Shown: piece after piece, positions 1 through 19,300 of the stretch
Layout: each line of letters starts with the position of its first letter
How positions within the stretch are numbered: position 1 is the first letter of the stretch
DNA from: Paragordius varius
Lineage: Eukaryota > Nematomorpha
NCBI GenBank assembly: GCA_964247055.1
Contig: OZ176050.1
Coordinates: 4,898,001 to 4,962,000, forward strand
Length of the DNA: 64,000 bases
Reading direction: 5' to 3'
Program-made: the position numbers and the translations under genes
The notes under the pieces: generated by a model
Databases searched by the model: none
What the model was told of the DNA's origin: nothing
The model's input: the letters and a program-made list of their open reading frames with translations, nothing else

Positions 1-401
1 AATTTAAGATATTTTAATATATTGCAACCAATTCAAAATTTAGACGTTAAATTATTACTACGAATTATCACAAACCTTAGAAACTATCATAACATTTAAT
101 AAAATATTTTCTCCTCAATATTTTTGCATTTTGCATTTCATTTTTTATCAATTTCCACAAATATTGGGGCTAGAGAACCTAAGTAGTAATTTTAGAGTTT
201 AAAAGCTGGTTTTGTACCTAATAATACCTCTAAAAATTATTTAAATTTAAAATTTGTCACACCATGCGTATATTATCGTAAAAATTTTACAATTCTACAT
301 ATTTTACTTTTTATTACTACTTGCACAAAATATCGATGGATTTATTAGGTAAAACATCTGCGTAGGTAAAAATATTGTGTTGATACACTTTTATGTTCGT
401 C
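1..401. other. 5' flank of BCCIP
   Basis: AT-rich DNA upstream of the BCCIP start codon. No coding signal or regulatory element can be supported. Confidence 0.5.
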
Positions 402-1110
402 ATGGATCAGAGCATGGTATCTTTGGACTTTGATATTTTTGAACCATGTGAAGCCGATTTTGATGGATTATATCTGAATTTAACCAAAGTTATTTTTATT
501 TGTAAGTTAGATTTTGAAAAATGATGCTGAAAAATTTTGTAAAACTTTACTGCAACAACGAAATACGTCCTACCTCATTAAAGTATAAAATAAAAATTAA
601 AATAGTCAGCCAATGTGAATGTAAATGATGCCGAAGATAACTTTGTATTTGGTCTAATGTCGTTTATAAAAGATGATCAAGTATAATTTTTTATTATAAT
701 AGTGTTTATCTGCTGATATACTAATTTTAGATTGTTTGTTTAACGATTCTAAAGATTTTGATTGGAAAGCTCACCTGAAGAATTCCTATCTATTTTTAAA
801 TGACAGGATCGTTGATCTTCCTTATCAAATTTTACCTCCATTATATGAAAATATTGCGTTAGATTTTTTTGCGAATGTCAAATTTCGTTATCTATTATGC
901 CTAACAAGGGTAATCATTTATGAGAATGAATCAATTGAATGGGTTTGCCCGGATATGAAATATTTTTTTCAGGTTTTACATAGTTTGGCTACAAATTAAG
1001 CGCTACTAGCTTTAAAATATTTATAAATAACATTTTTTATATTTGATATATATTCTCTAATTACTGGCTATTTAAAAGATAAATATAAATATCACATAAA
1101 TAATACGATT

Positions 1111-1147
<37 letters not shown>

Positions 1148-2075
1148 AAAATTATTATGAGTCAACTGCAGAAATACCCTAATACCTAAATCATGTATCT
1201 AGGTTGAATATATTTTTATGTATGGCCTTCAAAATTTTTTTTAAATAGTCCAATAATGCGGCGATATTTTGCACACTAATTGAAAATTCATTTTATCATC
1301 TTTATTCGAATACCTATATTAGTATCCGCTAAGGATAACCAAAACCGTTTTTGTAGAACCGGAACGATAAATTATAAAAACGATTGCTAAAAATAAATTT
1401 TTTTACTTTTTATGTGAATTTTAATTAATATTTTTTGGATTTTAATATTGTCAGACAAGTTTTTGTGCGGCAAAAAATGGTTTGAATCAAAAATAAAATC
1501 TAAAATAAGAACAATAAACATTTATTAAAAATTTTAATAAGCTAGCATTTTTTTGCAAAAGATATTAACTTTAAACATTTTGCCCTATTCTTTTGGGTTT
1601 TAACTGGTACCAGCAAATTTATAGCGGGTAATTAAATTATAAAATTGATTAAAATTATTATTATGGGAACAAAAAACCTCCAAGATATATGTAAATTAAT
1701 GTGCAAAATAAAATTTCAAAAAAGTTATTTTTTCTCCAGAGTCAAAACTAACTCTCTACAAAAAAATCGAAGTCACAAAATAATTTTTTGAATCTTTTTT
1801 AAAAATCATATTTTTATACGCCATTTACGTATATCCCATAGAAAAGTATTCATCATAAAGATGTAGACAACTCAATACAAACAAACTTACCGACACCTAA
1901 ATTGGACAATAACTCTGATATAAAAGCAAACGCTGAAAATTTGGAAGAAAAATTAGACGACTCCGACAATCCTAATCAAGAGATTAAATATCAAATAGTG
2001 ACACGTATATTTGTCGTACCTCATAAAGATGTTGATTCTTGCATACAACAAATTATACAAGAGTTTAAAGAATAA
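402..2075 (+). CDS. BCCIP: BCCIP-like protein (BRCA2 and CDKN1A interacting protein homologue)
   Basis: Exons 402-488, 511-582, 606-680, 703-972 and 1842-2075 join in frame to a protein of about 245 aa. Introns 1-3 are only 22, 23 and 22 nt (GT-AG); intron 4 is 869 nt. From memory of the human protein, the matches in order are an acidic start ending in DFDGLYLNL (human DYDGIKKLL), then LLQQRNTSYLIK, then EDNFVFGLMSF (human EDEVFGFISL), then LNDRIVDLPYQILPPLYENI (human LSERFINVPPQIALPMYQQL), and a C-terminal strand IVTRIFVVPHKDVDS. BCCIP acts in the nucleus in homologous recombination and ribosome biogenesis. The protein is shorter than human BCCIP because the acidic N-terminal tail is reduced. 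The 972/1842 junction is the least certain. It converges on DHX15 with about 150 bp between stop codons. Confidence 0.85.
489..702 (+). other. Three ultrashort introns of BCCIP (22, 23, 22 nt)
   Basis: Introns lie at 489-510, 583-605 and 681-702. Each begins GT and ends AG, each sits in phase 0, and the exons they separate (72 and 75 nt) read 24 and 25 codons that continue the BCCIP similarity. Reading straight through instead meets in-frame stops or loses the similarity. Confidence 0.85.
973..1841 (+). other. Intron 4 of BCCIP
   Basis: AT-rich sequence of 869 nt with an (AT)n microsatellite near 1117-1144. I see no coding signal inside it. Confidence 0.6.
1117..1144. repeat. (AT)n microsatellite
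   Basis: About 14 uninterrupted AT dinucleotides inside the long BCCIP intron. Confidence 0.9.
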
Positions 2076-2107
2076 GACTAAAATACTTTTTTGCTTGCAA
2101 TACAAAA

Positions 2108-2156
2108 TTTATTATTGTATATTTATTATTACAGTGTCATCATGAAAAATAATAAA
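2108..2156. terminator. Interleaved poly(A) signals of BCCIP (+) and DHX15 (-)
   Basis: The 150-bp space between the convergent stop codons has AATAAA on the plus strand at 2151-2156. It has TTTATT (AATAAA on the minus strand) at 2108-2113 and 2122-2127, with another near 2203. The two 3' ends must therefore overlap or lie side by side. Which copies are used cannot be told from sequence. Confidence 0.5.
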
Positions 2157-2225
2157 CGTATATAATATATCAATTGTTTTACACCAAATCCTATCCCATT
2201 TATTTATCTATGATATGTGGTGTGG

Positions 2226-9938
<7,713 letters not shown>

Positions 9939-10000
9939 CTATATCCAAACGCCGTTTCGACATGTTTCCAAACGAATGTATAATACTGTTTTACCCACAT
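9939..10000. promoter_or_regulatory. Bidirectional start region of DHX15 and VPS51
   Basis: Only 62 bp separate the DHX15 start codon (9938, minus) from the likely VPS51 start (10001, plus). If the upstream in-frame ATG at 9962 is used the gap is 23 bp. Any core promoter must be shared or lie within the opposite gene's 5' exon. No clear TATA box or other element can be assigned. Confidence 0.6.
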
Positions 10001-13000
10001 ATGATGGATCCACAAAATTCGAACGCTTTGGATCTCGATTCAGAATCTTTTTCTACTGAAGCTTTCGTGAAACGATTGATTGGGGAAAAAACGTTGAATG
10101 ATTTAATTGAAAAAGAAAATGAACTGAAAAAGGATATAAGATCATTAGACAATGATATGCAGTCCTTAGTTTACGAAAATTACAATAAATTTATTGGAGC
10201 CACCGAACTAGTTCAAAAATTAAAAGTTGATTTTTCAAAAGTTAATGATATGCTCCTTTCTGTTTCAAACAAGGTGAACAAAATTGAAGACGCGCATAAA
10301 AATGTATTGAATATCATTAAGCCCAAACATGATAAAATAAGGGAATTGAGAGAAACAAACGAAGCCCTCAATAAAATGCAATATTTATTCGATTTACCAT
10401 CACATTTAGAAGGATTAGTTCAGGAAAAATGCTATAACAAAGCACTCAACGAATACAATGATGCTTCAAAATTATTAATCCGCCATGAAAATTTGGATAC
10501 CTTTAAAGATATCAATCTGAAATGTTACAAAATTTTCTACGATTTATACAAATATTTGAAAAATGAATTGCGAACATTACCATTTGATAGCCCCTTAAAC
10601 GAATTTTATGATCTTTTTGAATTTTTGGATAAGATTGAATCACACGAAAATTTATTCCAACAAATAAAATTATTTCATCAGCACGATACTTTAGATCCGT
10701 TGAAAAAGATTTACTTGGAAATTATGTTAAATAGGTGTCTTCAACAATGTCAATCCATTCATTTGCTTGATAAACTTGACCCCAAAATTACGACAAGCCT
10801 GGATTACACCAAATTTGCCGATGATATTTGCACGAATTTCATGAAAAATTTTTCATCATACATTGTGTATTACAATATACTCTTTGGTATACATGAATCC
10901 AAAATAGCCAATACCAATACTCAATCCACAAATAGTCTTATAGATGTAGCCATCAAAGTTACCCGATATCTTTTGACTAACGTTATTGTCCCATTTTATT
11001 CATCGGCTATTGGCTTTGACCCTAAGAATGAACCATTGTTTGCCGCCTCGCTAGATACCATATATAAACGATTCAAGAATATAGATGTTAGTATTGAGAC
11101 ATGTCCTGGTTTACAGCAAACTGCCTTATCATCGTCTTCTCCTACACCTACGCACACTGTTAAATATAAAGATCAAAAAACGGTAAAGAATACCGCAATG
11201 ACGGATGTACTATCGAAAATTTTCATGAGAGAAGGTCTTGTACCTATCTTAAACACGCATTTGAATCAGTACGTTCTCCAAGTTTGTCAATCACTAACTA
11301 CCCTAGTCAGTGATTATAACCAAAAATTGGCAAAAATAACCATTAGCCGACTCAGAGAGGAACCCTTTGTATTACGTGAAATGGTTAAAGCTTTTAATTT
11401 AACCCTAAACGATAAAATAAAGGGCGTAATTAAAAAACTTACCTGTTACAGCCCGACGACTGATATAAGTTTTGCAAATGAACGCATGTTTGTTGAAAAC
11501 TTTTTAAAAAGTTACGTTTTTGGACTCTTTCTATTTCCCATCTTTAAACATTTTTTGGGTGAGTTAAGGCAATTTTTCGCCAGCAAAGTCCCTTTAAGTA
11601 ATGCCAAATCACCATCTCCAATTCATATCCTTTCCAGCTCACTTTTCAATCAACATATATTTTCAGATGGTTTAAACAATGTTGTTCATCAATCAACACC
11701 GTTAGCGCTATTGTTTTTCGGCAAAATTGCGCTTGAGTTTTATTTAAATGGATACGATGATAACATAACTAACGCTTATGATTCTTTCAAATGTGTTCCT
11801 AGACCAATATCCACAATTTTCATGAAATCCCCGTCACCATTCAAGGGCGCTGAAACTAATATTGAACTAAATTCTTTATCAACACCACCGGACAACCTGA
11901 CCCCATCTGGTAGGATAGTTGAAAAAGATTGTTACCTAGAAACGGCCAACATACTCATTACATATTATGTAAGAGTTAGGGCTCTTGAAGTCTTAACCAT
12001 GTATGATAAAAGTACGGCATCTATTGACTGGCTCGCTTTGCCAGAGGCCAGACATGTCCGTTCCTCAATCAAACAACTTGTGAAAGATTTGGAAGTCAGT
12101 GAACTACAAGTTGTACAGCTGTATCCAGAAAATTGTAACTTAATTAATGTTGGGAGTGATGAGATTAGTCATCATAGCCAAAATAGTTTTTCGAAACATA
12201 ACAGTGGTGCTGGTGGTCCTCATAATCACATTAAATTTACATCAAATTCATCAAGCTTGGCTGGTGGTGGAACTAACATAGGTGGCGCTGGGGGATTATT
12301 TGAATCATTAGGCAGTTTAGGAGGTATAATAAGCAAATAAAATTTAAGACATATGTAATTTTTAAATTAATTTAAAATACGATCGCATCATACTTTTTTA
12401 GGGTAATCAGTTAGGCTCAGTGTCGGCGTCAAATTAATTAATTTAACCCATTTAATTTATCGTTTTAATGGAAATTTTTTAATGCTGATATTCGAATGAA
12501 ACTTTAATTAGATAATCACATATGCTATTCGGAAAGTACTACGTGACAATTTTGGAGACTTGTGTTTTTAGAAAAGGGGAAATAATTTATTAGTTGGGAT
12601 TACAGCGTTTAATTTTAAAAAACCCCATTAGTCGCTCCGCTAATAATGATTATTAATAGACACATTATTTCATTACATTATCGGGAAATAACTTGCAACG
12701 ACAAAAGTTTATATGTTTAATTAACAGATTATGATATTTATTTATTACTTATTTGCTCTTTTTAGGAGGCCCATCATCGTCCGTTTTTGATCGGTCAACC
12801 AATTTACTTCAAGCCAAAATTTCTAAGATATTTTCCGAAAAAGTTGTCATATATGAACCGGTTACATTCAATAAGCTATCTATAATGACGGGAATCACAA
12901 AAATATGTCTTAAATCTATGATGGAAAATATTAGGTAAGCTTTTTGGTATATGCGGTCAAAATATTTATTATTAGTACATTATACCCAAAAAAAGTTAGC

Positions 13001-13266
13001 CCTTTTTAATATCAAAGGCATATTTATTGTCTTTATTCATGTATGTTTTCAGATGCGTAACAATTAACAAAAATGCATTTCAACAAATCCAAATTGATAC
13101 ATACTACCTACAATTGTACCTTTGGCGATACTTTAGTAATGAGAAGATATTACAAACCCTTTTGGATGAAATCATATCGAGTGCAATAGTGCGTTGCCTT
13201 AATCCGGCATCTATGGATCAAAATGTCATTGAATTAATTTGCGAAAAAAGTGAACAACCCTATTAA
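10001..13266 (+). CDS. VPS51: VPS51, subunit of the GARP/EARP tethering complexes
   Basis: Exons 10001-12323, 12766-12934 and 13053-13266 give about 901 aa (human 782). The N-terminal block carries the family signature [20 protein letters not shown] (human [20 protein letters not shown]), followed by LFDLPSHL and a long helical region. The last exons carry LTGITKICLKSMMENIR, IDTYYLQLYLWRY and LLDEIISSAIVRCLNP, all matching the C-terminus from memory of the human protein. VPS51 tethers endosome-derived vesicles at the trans-Golgi. The first exon is a single 2.3-kb reading frame. It ends in a Gly/Ser-rich stretch before the splice. An in-frame ATG at 9962 would add MFPNECIILFYPH; I prefer 10001 or 10004, where the acidic start resembles the family. 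Introns are 442 and 118 nt. Confidence 0.93.
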
Positions 13267-13309
13267 ATTAATCTGATTATGTAATTAATATTTTTATACT
13301 AAATATGAC

Positions 13310-13321
13310 AATAAATTTATT
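13310..13321. terminator. Palindromic two-way poly(A) signal AATAAATTTATT between VPS51 and CHMP7
   Basis: The perfect 12-bp palindrome AATAAATTTATT gives AATAAA on both strands. It lies 44 bp after the VPS51 stop and 75 bp beyond the CHMP7 stop. A further TTTATT follows at 13323-13328. This is a natural shared polyadenylation site for the convergent pair. Confidence 0.6.
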
Positions 13322-13395
13322 ATTTATTTATATACTCCAAAGAAAATATATTAATAGCAGCATTGCAACTTTTGTTGATAAGAAAGAAATAATTT

Positions 13396-16300
13396 TTAAG
13401 CATGAGCAAGTTTTTTAGATTTTGTAATATTTTCTTCACTACTTTTCGGTTCTTCGCTCGGAATATCCGGCAACATATCTAAACAATATATCATAAAAAA
13501 TATATTATAATTAAATACACATAGCTAGTTTTTCATTAGTTATTGACACCAGAGCACATATATCAAAAAGAAAAATTATTGGATTAATATTTTGTTCGAT
13601 TTTTCAAGTTATTGACCAATTAATGATGCTGTTTGCTATAGGTATATATATTATTTGGCAATATCAAACACTAGCAATGTATGGGTACTTATAGGGTTGT
13701 GATTTTGACCCCCTTTTTTCGAAAAAGGGGGTCAGACCTAGGTCTGACCTAGGTCATACCATATGTTATTGCCAATAATAAATAACTACATACATAAATA
13801 CTTGATTAAATCACATAAAAAAGGTTTTTACATAAAGTGTATATTTTTTTAAAATTATACTTTCACCAATCCTGATAATTTAAATATCTACAATTAACGA
13901 TCTTTCCTGGAATCATACATAAAGACTTAGAGAAAGTTTCAAATCACAGAAAGCTAAGACTAATGAAAAAATATGCATTTATTTTAGCCTATTTATGCTC
14001 TAATTATTTAGATTGTGTAACAACGAGTCACTGTCCATAAACTTAACGTTAACTTAGGATGGTTCAAAGTTTTTTTTATACTTGAAATTTATACGATTTA
14101 TTAGAATATATAATCGTGCTCACTACATTTAAAATTTCAGTAATCTTATTAAGATTAATATATTCTTAGATCAAATTATATATTATATGACATTGGCATA
14201 CATGTCATATTATATTAGGATATTCTTTATTAATTAAATTTTCAGCAGCCTTCATGTTCGCTGTATTATCGGTCACAATGGCATTAATTATTAAAATTTC
14301 CAATATCTTTTATAATTGGTTCCATTATGTTATAGATATATTCGGCAGTCTTACTATGATAAGATGCGTCAATAGTTAATAAAAATGATTTTTGGGATCC
14401 TTGGCCAATAATATTAATTATTTGCTTCCTACGAATATTGGTAAAAGGATCGACGATTAATAAAATATTATTTTTACATATTCCAATAACTATTTTTTTA
14501 TCTTCATAATATGAATCTAATAATTTATTGGAAATCTGTTTTCTATTTGGAATAGCATAATTAGGTTTAAACTATGAATGAAACTCCGAAAAATGTTTAT
14601 TTTCAACTATGTTTATTGAGGATGTATAAATAAATTTTGCTAAATGTTTCTGACTAATTTCTCTTGAAAACAGAAATTTTTAAAAACTTAAGAAATTAAA
14701 TAATTAGCTTGCTTTTCGACCATCACCTTCTATCATAAATTTTTTTCATGAACTTCATTTAAATGTTTCTTCATTCGGTTTTTATTTAATATATATTATA
14801 GTGTAATTACATTTCTTGCATGTAACTTGATTTTTTTGATCGAAAAATTTCCACAAGGCTGATTTGATTATGATTTAGGGAGTAAAGAAAAAATTTGTAT
14901 CATTAATAAAAAAAAATAATACATATATAAATAATATAAAGTTTTGTTTTCCTAAAAATTGTAAAATTAAAAAAATAAAAAATTAAAAAAAATAAAAAAA
15001 TTGACCTAGGTCATTTTTTTTCGTGGTCATGACCATGGTCATTGACTAATGGGCACAACCCTAGGTACTTATACACTAATAAAGTAAGTTTGTATAATTT
15101 GAATAAAAAATTCTTAAAATTACTTACTATTCAAAAGGTTATCATCTAACAATAATGCTTGATATGCCTTATTTATATCATCTATTCGGGGTGTTGCAGA
15201 TTTTATTTTACCGCTTCCCACCATTACAGGGGTAGTTAAAGTTGGTAGGGTTGGGTATAAATTTGATACTTTTTGATGTTCTTTGACAGAGTCTGGTGTT
15301 TCAACTTTATTATTCTTTAAAGTCGATGGTTGTTGTATTAGTGGGGTTTGACCTTCAACCTGTTTTTGTTGTTCTTTGAGTAGCGTTTCAAGTTCATTTT
15401 CTATATCTAACATTTCATCTGAACTAAGACCCATACTAGGTATCGCGGTGTAAGATGTATCTTGCTGTCGACCGCTCAATACATTATCAATCTCTTTTTG
15501 AATGTCAAATACCTATATTACAAAATTAAATGTAAAAATATATAATTCTTCACATTTTATATTCACTTTATAACATTGTAACTTCACTCTTAAAGACTGA
15601 AAAAATCTACAAATTTTATTATAAACAATTATTAAGTGTATCAAGAATGGTTTCATGTTCAAAAAACATTTAAGTTGATAGAAACAATTACTTTAGTTTT
15701 GATGTTTGAGAGTGAACTTGAATGTTTAAGAGGGGATAAAAAATAGAACATAAAATGTAACACATTGTTGCAAATACCTCTTGCATTTCATCCATTGTGG
15801 CATCGAGATCTTCAGTGCTAAGATTAGCTCTTTCAACGGCATTTTTATAAGCGCTTACACCAGATTTGTAGGCATTATAAATCTAAGTGTAAAAATGTTT
15901 TAAGTTATAAGATCATCACATATATTTAATTGATAGAATAAAAAAAGAAAATTATACTACCAATTTATTAGAATGCAAAGATGTTATTTGATCCATGAGA
16001 TTTCGAATATTGTCTTGGGATATTTCTTTATTCCGTAATTGTTTTTCAAACGTTAATTTGCGTTTAAGGTACAATTTGGCCTTATTTATATCACGTTGTC
16101 GCAAATATTCACGGGCATTTATTAATGATCTGAGGTTATTATTGACGTATATATATATATATATAATATAATTTTTAAAGATTCTAATGTAAATTAATGT
16201 TTTATAATTATATATGGAATCAATCAGCAAAAATTATATAATTATATAATATTTCGATTACTACAAGTAATCTTTGTCAAACGTAAAAATAAAATTAAAA

Positions 16301-19300
16301 TATAAACTAAAATTTAAATTATAAAGTAAAAATATTTAATGAAACTAAAAAAACATGTGTGTATTGTTAATAAGAAAAAAATTTGTAATATTATTAATAT
16401 TGTTAAGGTCTTTCTTTCTATTCATTATATTCCCTTCTTTGTTAATATAAAAACTTTCTTTCAATATTCTTTTTGTTTTATTTTCTTCTATATCGACAAC
16501 TTCGGCATTCCAGTCTATTTTATGTTTACATTTAAAGGCATGATATGCCAAAGCCGAATCATTAGTTTTATTCTTGCTAACTGCCGTTTTATGTTCTTTT
16601 ATCCTAACATCTAATCCTCTTTTTGTTTGACCAATGTATACACTGTCGCAATCTTGACATTTAATTTTATATATTATACACTGAGAATTAGGATTCTTTT
16701 TCTGTGAATTTAATAATTTATAGATATTATTTAATGGTTTAAATATTATTGTGTATTTCTCTTTAAGTATTTCTTTGATTTTGTAACTTACGGATTCATA
16801 GAATGGTATTATAATTTTCTTTTTATTATCGTTGTAAATTTTTTTAGGTTTTGAGTTTAAAATTTTGTTGATGGCGTTAGTGATTAAATTTTGTGGGTAA
16901 TTATGTTCTAATAATTTTTTTACTATTTCAGATGTTTGCGAGGTTCTTTTCTCTATACTATTAGGAATTAGTAATGTTCGACGTAGTAAGCTATGCACAA
17001 GGGAGTTAAAACAATTATCCGGGTGGTGAGAATTATAGTTTATTATACTTATATCTGATTTGTAATGTACTTCAGTGGATATTTTGTTATTGTTTTTTTC
17101 TATCAATACATCCAAAAATGTAATTTTATTGTTATTTTCTTTTTCTAAAGTAAACCTCAATGGACTTGTGCAATTAAATGTTTTTAGTAGTTGTTTAATA
17201 TTATTTTCGCTATCAATGCATATTATATCATCTACGTATCTGTAGTAAAAGTAAGGTTCTTTTTGTTTTTGTAAAACTTTGGATTCAACATATCGAACTG
17301 TAATTTCCGCAATTACACTTGAAAAGGGGGATCCCATAGGTACTCCGATTTTTTGATGATATATTGTGTCATTAAATTTAACATATGAATTTGAAATAGC
17401 CAAGTTAATTAAATTGTTTAAAACGTTTATGTTGACGTTCAATTTATCAAAATGTGCAAGATTTTTTTCAATAAATTGTTTCAAAGCTTTTTTTGCAATT
17501 TTTATTGGGATTGATGTATATAAGGATACGATGTCTAAACTACATATAATCTTATCTGTGGTATTTATATCTATTAATTTTTCAGTTAAATCATAACAGT
17601 TTTTTATATTATATTTATAATGTTCTAGTAATGGTGAAAATAATTGGGTTAAATATTTACATATTTTGAAAGTAGGTGAACTCCTAAAATTTGTTATAGG
17701 TCTTAAAGGTATATTTTCTTTATGTAATTTAGGTTGGCCATGAAAAGTAGGACATTTTGAATCTTTAGGTTTACAGAGGTTATATGTTGTGTTGTTTATT
17801 TGTTTACGAATTAAGAATCTTTTTAATTTTTTGTTGATACACTTTTCAATTTTTTCTATTGGGTTATATTTTATTATTTCATATGTTTTTTTGTCCGTTA
17901 GTACTTTCAATGCTTTATCATTATAATCATTTTTGTACATAATAACCAATTGATTCGTTTTGTCTGCTTTCAGATACATTATTTCTTCTTTTACTTTAAG
18001 TGATTTTAAAATGCTATTGATTTTTAATGTGTTATTATTTTTGGAGTATGTATTTAGTTCATTATATATTTTAAACCTGAGATCCTTTTCTTCTTGAGGT
18101 AAATTTGATTCGATAATAGTTGTTAAAGACTTTAGTGGGATATTAGTTTTTGGAATAAACTTCAATCCATTATTTAGAAATTTGATTTGTTCAGATGTAA
18201 ATTTAATATCGGTGAGATTTATAAAATTAGGTTCAACCTCTTTATAATTTAAGTTTTTTAATTTTTTCATGTGTTTTTTGGATAATTTCTCTGTTATATA
18301 TTTAACTTTGTTATCATGCATCTTTTGAATTTGGCTGTATTTATTTAGAGGTAAATTATTTAACCATTTTTCCAAGCTCTCCAATTTTTTCTTACAATAT
18401 TCAATATTTCTGTAGCAGTTCTTAATTCTTTCTTTTATTAATTTTTTACATATATTTTCCTTCATTTTGTTGGTATTGTTGTTATTAATGGAGAATTTCG
18501 GAATCAAAGATTTGGGATTTAAATTGTTTTCTAAGCAGGTTTTATTGAATATAAGATGGGAATTATATCGAATATTTTTATCAATAAGTTTTAAATAAAA
18601 TTGTAAATTATGATCATCAAAAGAATTTTTTGCAAATAAACGTTTCATTATTGGATATTGTTTACGCTGAAGTGTGATAGTATAATTATATATGGAATCA
18701 ATCAGCAAAAATTATATAATTTATTATAATATAATATTTCGATTACTACAAGTAATCTTTGTCAAACGTAAAAATAAAATTAAAATATAAACTAAAATTT
18801 AAATTATAAAGTAAAAATATTTAATGAAACTAAAAAAACATGTGTGTATTGTTATCAAAACCTAAAAAAATTTACAACGATAATAACAAAAAGAAAATTA
18901 TAATACCATTCTATGAATCCGTAAGTTACAAAATCAAAGAAATACTTAAAGAGAAATACACAATAATATTTAAACCATTAAATAATATCTATAAATTATT
19001 AAATTCACAGAAAAAGAATCCTAATTCTCAGTGTATAATATATAAAATTAAATGTCAAGATTGCGACAGTGTATACATTGGTCAAACAAAAAGAGGATTA
19101 GATGTTAGGATAAAAGAACATAAAACGGCAGTTAGCAAGAATAAAACTAATGATTTGGCTTTAGCATATCATGCCTTTAAATGTAAACATAAAATAGACT
19201 GGAATGCCGAAGTTGTCGATATAGAAGAAAATAAAACAAAAAGAATATTGAAAGAAAGTTTTTATATTAACAAAGAAGGGAATATAATGAATAGAAAGAA

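Noticed and set aside
16339-16614. Open frames on the opposite strand of the Penelope-like frame
   Set aside because: They are complementary shadows of the reverse transcriptase/GIY-YIG frame.
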